Origin: Candidatus Nesterenkonia stercoripullorum
GTDB lineage: Bacteria; Actinomycetota; Actinomycetes; Actinomycetales; Micrococcaceae
Assembly: GCA_019114115.1 (NCBI GenBank)
Contig: DXGD01000173.1
Span: 1 to 8,294, forward strand
Reading direction: 5' to 3'
Length of the DNA stretch: 8,294 nucleotides
Shown here: positions 4,934 to 8,294 of the stretch, piece after piece
Layout: the number at the start of each line of letters is the position of its first letter
Position numbering within the stretch: the stretch's first letter is position 1
The notes under the pieces: generated by a model
What the model saw: the letters and a program-made list of their open reading frames with translations, nothing else
Database searches by the model: none
Told to the model about the DNA's origin: nothing
Program-made: the position numbers and the translations under genes

Positions 4934-5425
4934 ATGTCCGCCCACCCCACGTCGGACAAGCAGAGGGTAGCGACACTGCCCATCCGCCAGGCGTCTGCGG
5001 AGGACGCCGTCGTCATCGCTGGTCTGCTGCACGAATTCAATGGGGAGTTCGATGTCGCCAGCCCCGGAGTTCCCGCTCTGACCTCCCGCCTTGAGAGTCT
5101 GCTCGCAGAGCGCAGCACTATCTGCTACCTCAGCCGCTGCGCGCTCGGCGTGGCGCTGGTGACGCGCCGCCCGAATGTGTGGAGCGAAGGACCGGTCGAT
5201 CTACTCGACGAGCTGTATGTCGTTCCCCAGTATCGTGGCCTCGGGATCGGCGGTGCGCTGATCACCCGGCTCGTCGCTGACGCCCGGGACGCCGGGGTCA
5301 GCGTCATCGAGATCAATGTGGACGAAGCCGACGTCGACGCCCAGCGATTCTACGAGCGTCACGGTTTCACCGGACGCCACGGACCCTCTTCAGAACGCGC
5401 CTTCTATTTCTCACAAGAGCTCTGA
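4934..5425 (+). CDS. GNAT family N-acetyltransferase
   Basis: This 163-residue protein has the Acetyltransf_1 pattern. An N-terminal strand and helix (LPIRQASAEDAVVIAGLLHEF, 15-35) are followed by a variable region, then LDELYVVPQYRGLGIGGALITRL (91-113), which holds the acetyl-CoA pyrophosphate loop as YRGLGIG. Next come SVIEINVDEADVDAQRFYERHGF (123-145) and a short C-terminal strand. The FYERHGF element is typical of the family's last helix. It is a different subfamily from the GNAT protein upstream, so the pair is not a recent duplication. The substrate is unknown. ATG 4934 has AAGGAGG 6 nt upstream, the best ribosome binding site on the plus strand here. It ends 39 nt from the convergent permease gene; only a weak GACCG/CGGTC repeat (5427-5463) lies between them. 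Confidence 0.9.
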   Translation: MSAHPTSDKQRVATLPIRQASAEDAVVIAGLLHEFNGEFDVASPGVPALTSRLESLLAERSTICYLSRCALGVALVTRRPNVWSEGPVDLLDELYVVPQYRGLGIGGALITRLVADARDAGVSVIEINVDEADVDAQRFYERHGFTGRHGPSSERAFYFSQEL

Positions 5426-5464
5426 GGACCGACGACGCCCGGCATCGACTGTGGTAAGCGGTCT

Positions 5465-6646
5465 TCAGCGTTCAGCCGCCGCCCGCTTCTTGTTCCAGAC
5501 GTCGAAGGCCACCGCCAGCACCAGGACCACGCCCCTGACCACGTTCTGCGTGGACTGGTCGATGCCCATGATCTGCATGCCGTTGGACATGACCGCCATG
5601 ATGAGCCCGCCGATGATGGCGCCCTGCACTTTGCCGACACCGCCGGTGACCGCGGCCCCGCCGATGAACGCCGCGGCGATCGCATCCAGCTCGAACATGA
5701 ATCCAGCACCGGGCTGCGCGGAGTTCGACCGGGCGGAATAGACCACTCCCGCCACGGCCGCGAGCAGTCCCATGTTGACGAAGAGCAGGAAGTTGACCCG
5801 CTTGGTCTTCACGCCGCTGAGCTTGGCGGCCTGAAGGTTCCCGCCCATCGCGTAGATGTGCCGGCCGAAGACCGTCCGCTGCGTGACGAACCCGTAGATC
5901 AGCACGAGCGCCGCCAGCAGAATCAGCACGATCGGCATTCCGCGGGCATTCGCCAGCCGCCAGGCGAAGGCCATGATGACGGCCGCGACCAGCAGGATCT
6001 TCACTGCGAAGAGCCACAGTGACTCCACGGGCTGCTTGTACTCCAACTTGCGCATACGGACCCGCCACTGCTGCACTGCGAAGCCGATGACACCCAGCAC
6101 CGCGATGACCAGGGTGAAGACGTCGTACCCCGGACCGCCCAGCAGCCCGTTGAGGAACCCGCCCGCGATCTGCTGGTACTCCCGCGGAAACGGCGAGAGC
6201 GAGACGTTGTCCAGCGTCTGCATCGTCAGCCCGCGGAATATGAGCATCCCGGCCAGGGTGACGATGAACGCCGGGATCCCGACCACCGCCACCCAGAACC
6301 CCTGCCAGACCCCGACCAGCGCCCCGGTGATGAGCGCTGCGATGATGCCCACCCACCAGGGCATGCCCTCCCTGATCACGACGACGGCCGCTACCGCGCC
6401 GGTCAGCGCCACCACCGATCCGACTGAGAGGTCGATATGCCCGGCCACGATGATCATGACCATCCCGATGGCCAGGATGAGGATGTACGAGTACTGCAGT
6501 ACCAGGTTCGTGAGGTTCCCCGGGCTGAGCAGAGTGCCCCCGGTGAGCACGGTGAACAGCAGGACGATGAACACGAATGCCACGTAGATGCCGCTCTGGC
6601 GCATATTGCGCGTGAGCAGCTCCATCACATTGGACGTGCCGGCCAT
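5465..6646 (-). CDS. mmsB: Multiple-monosaccharide ABC transporter permease (MmsB/GguB)
   Basis: This is a 393-residue membrane permease of the ribose/xylose ABC importer class (BPD_transp_2), close in length and sequence to GguB/MmsB proteins that import several sugars, such as xylose, arabinose or galactose in known members. Signatures are IIVAGHIDLSVGSVVAL (65-81), the cytoplasmic coupling segment YAMGGNLQAAKLSGVKTKRVN (265-285) and ELDAIAAAFIGGAAVTGGVG (319-338). About ten hydrophobic segments are spread over residues 20-385. The long basic loop around 192-208 (VQQWRVRMRKLEYKQP) fits the longer Mms/Ggu permeases rather than the shorter RbsC. ATG 6646 follows AAGGGGA, and the ATPase stop is only 13 nt upstream, so the two genes share a message. 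The exact sugar cannot be decided from this sequence. Confidence 0.9.
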   Translation of the reverse strand: MAGTSNVMELLTRNMRQSGIYVAFVFIVLLFTVLTGGTLLSPGNLTNLVLQYSYILILAIGMVMIIVAGHIDLSVGSVVALTGAVAAVVVIREGMPWWVGIIAALITGALVGVWQGFWVAVVGIPAFIVTLAGMLIFRGLTMQTLDNVSLSPFPREYQQIAGGFLNGLLGGPGYDVFTLVIAVLGVIGFAVQQWRVRMRKLEYKQPVESLWLFAVKILLVAAVIMAFAWRLANARGMPIVLILLAALVLIYGFVTQRTVFGRHIYAMGGNLQAAKLSGVKTKRVNFLLFVNMGLLAAVAGVVYSARSNSAQPGAGFMFELDAIAAAFIGGAAVTGGVGKVQGAIIGGLIMAVMSNGMQIMGIDQSTQNVVRGVVLVLAVAFDVWNKKRAAAER

Positions 6647-6659
6647 TGATCGATCCCCT

Positions 6660-8242
6660 TCAGTGAGTTTCGGCTGTGATCGGCTCGGCCGTCATCAGCT
6701 CCATGAGCGTTTCCTGGTCTGCCTCTGCCACCGGCACGTCACCGGTGATCCGCCCCTCAGCCAGGGTGTAGATGCGGTCGCAGATTCCGAGCACCTCGGG
6801 CAGTTCGGAGGAGATCACGATGATCGCCTTGCCCGAGGCCGCGAGCTTGTTGATGATCGAATAGATCTCGTATTTCGCCCCGACGTCGATGCCGCGCGTC
6901 GGCTCGTCGAGTATCAGAAGCTCCGGCTCGGTGTAGAGCCACTTGCTCAGCACCACCTTCTGCTGGTTTCCGCCCGAGAGCTTTTCTACGACAGAGAGCA
7001 CCGATGGTGCTTTGATATTGAGGGAGGACCGATACCGCTCCGCCACGGCGATCTCCTCGTGAGTGTTGATATACCCTCTCGGCGCTACTTTCTTCAGCGC
7101 TGCGGAGGTGACATTCCTGCGGACATCTTCGATGAGATTCAGTCCGTACTGCTTACGGTCCTCGCTGACGTAGGCAATACCATGCCGGATAGCCTCGGAC
7201 ACCGACCCCAGCGACACCTCCTGCCCATGGACGAACGCCGTCCCGCGAATATCCCGCCCGTAGGACTGCCCGAAGACGCTCATAGCAAGCTCCGTACGTC
7301 CAGCGCCCATGAGCCCGGCGATCCCGACGACTTCGCCGGCACGCACATTCAGCGAGGCATCTTTGACCATCACCCGTCCGGGCTGCGTCGGATGCGTGAC
7401 GGACCACCCCTCGATCCGGAAGACCTCCTCACCGATGTCCGGCTGCCGTTCGGGGTACATGTTCTCCATGTCACGGCCGACCATGCCGCGGATGATGCGC
7501 CGAGAGAGCCCGCTCTCAGCACCGGCACCCTCCGCTTCGGCTTCGGCCCCCGCCTTGTGCATGTCGATCGTCTCGATCGTGGCGCCGTCGCGGATGACCG
7601 TGGTGGAGTCGGCGATCTCAGCGACCTCGCCCAGCTTGTGCGAGATGATGATGCAGGTGACGCCCTCGTCGCGGAGACCGCGAATCAGGTTGAGCAGATG
7701 CGCTGAGTCGTCGTCGTTCAAGGCGGCTGTGGGCTCGTCGAGGATCAGCAGCCGGACGTTCTTGCTCAGCGCCTTCGCGATCTCGACCAGCTGCTGCTTG
7801 CCCACGCCGAGATAGCCGACGGGAGTCACCGGATTCTCCTTGAGGCCCACTTTCGCCAGCAGGTCTCCGGCCTGGGCGTTCGCCTCATGCCAGTTGATGA
7901 TGCCCGCACGGGAGCGTTCGTTGCCCAAGAAGATGTTCTCCGCGACAGAGAGATGCGGTATCAGCGCCAGCTCCTGATGGATGATCACAATCCCCTTGGC
8001 CTCGGAATCATTGATCGAGGAGAAGCTGACCTCCTCACCGTCGAAGACGATAGTCCCTTCGTAGCTCCCGCTCGGGTGCACACCTGAGAGCACCTTCATC
8101 AGCGTCGACTTGCCCGCCCCGTTCTCCCCGCAGATCGCATGGATCTCACCGGGCTGCACGTCCAGGGACACGTCCGAGAGCGCGACGACGCCCGGGAACT
8201 TCTTGGTGTGATGGACTGCATCCGCAGAATGGCCTCAGCCAT
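6660..8242 (-). CDS. mmsA: Multiple-monosaccharide ABC transporter ATPase (MmsA/GguA), frameshifted near the N-terminus as written
   Basis: This double-domain sugar-import ATPase energises the MmsB permease. In the main open frame (503 residues from the internal GTG 8171), domain 1 has Walker A GENGAGKST (15-23), Q-loop HQEL (65-68), signature LGVGKQQ (121-127), Walker B LLILDEPTAAL (141-151) and ISHKL. Domain 2 has the family's degenerate P-loop GLMGAGRTE (286-294), signature LSGGNQQKVVLSKW (398-411) and LLILDEPTRGID (418-429). The expected start is ATG 8242, behind AGGAGGAGGAG, encoding MAEAILRMQSIT. KKFPGVVALSD then continues in another frame, because ATC ACC AAG reads ATC ACAC C AAG: an extra AC around 8207-8210. 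Correcting it gives 526 residues. GTG 8171 has no ribosome binding site and would lose the A-loop segment. An Ala/Glu/Gly-rich insert (about 207-221) lies between the domains. Confidence 0.85.
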
Positions 8243-8294
8243 ACCTACTCCTCCTCCTTCACGGATCCTTCACGAATGGGCAGCTCAGAAGGCT
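8243..8294 (-). other. mmsA ribosome binding site and upstream edge
   Basis: Immediately before ATG 8242 on the minus strand is a long purine-rich stretch, GAAGGAGGAGGAG, ending 5 nt from the start and giving a very strong ribosome binding site. The word GTGAAGGA occurs twice here, 11 nt apart. One frame is open from the right edge to a TAG 2 nt before the ATG, and another to a TGA at the second GTGAAGG. Either could be the tail of an upstream gene, such as the sugar-binding protein expected beside mmsA, but 50 bases are too few to decide. Confidence 0.4.

Noticed and set aside
4194..5425. Two acetyltransferase genes as a toxin-antitoxin or resistance operon
   Set aside because: They belong to different GNAT subfamilies, are 131 bp apart with a promoter between them, and no antitoxin-like gene (RHH or HTH) is adjacent.
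5472..6356. 294-codon minus-strand frame overlapping the permease gene
   Set aside because: It is another frame of the same strand, rich in Arg/Gly/His. The permease frame carries all the membrane segments and family motifs.
6588..7706. 372-codon open frame on the plus strand, opposite mmsA
   Set aside because: The translation is rich in Asp, His, Arg and Leu, the usual mirror of a GC-rich gene on the other strand. The minus strand carries complete ABC ATPase motifs here.

Overview
The window looks like chromosomal DNA of a high-GC Gram-positive bacterium. I infer an actinobacterium, perhaps Micrococcales, from G/C-rich third codon positions, GTG/TTG starts, start codons sitting directly behind -10 boxes, and actinobacterial-looking products. 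No rRNA, tRNA, CRISPR array, transposase, integrase or phage gene is visible.

Layout. Positions 1-92 (minus) hold the start of an unidentified gene running off the left edge. A DUF488/YeaO-family gene (183-551, minus) diverges from a cysteine-free MerR-family regulator (722-1399, plus); the gap between them carries several short inverted repeats. A hairpin follows the regulator. Beyond it, 1438-2023 (minus) is the wreck of a two-gene operon: a small helix-turn-helix protein and a Clp N-terminal-domain protein, coupled by a GTGA overlap and broken by six probable frameshifts plus a TAG stop. Next come a small unidentified gene (2104-2331, possibly starting at 2049 with a 1-nt slip), a DHA2-type major facilitator efflux transporter (2482-4098), and two different GNAT acetyltransferases (4194-4802 and 4934-5425), all on plus. 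Convergent with these, on minus, are the ATPase (6660-8242) and permease (5465-6646) of a multiple-monosaccharide ABC importer (MmsA/MmsB, also called GguA/GguB). Their substrate-binding protein is presumably beyond the right edge.

How the genes fit together. MmsA and MmsB form one transcription unit and one transporter: MmsA hydrolyses ATP to drive sugar uptake through MmsB. As written, mmsA carries a 2-nt (AC) insertion near codon 12, so the good ribosome binding site and ATG at 8242 are out of frame with the rest of the protein. The efflux pump and the two acetyltransferases each seem to have their own promoter and form a loose collection of accessory genes rather than an operon.

I see no convincing new multi-gene system. 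The points most worth checking are the decayed HTH/Clp-N pair, the mmsA frameshift, an 18-bp interrupted palindrome that exactly fills the promoter spacer before the second acetyltransferase, and the repeated leaderless promoter arrangement.
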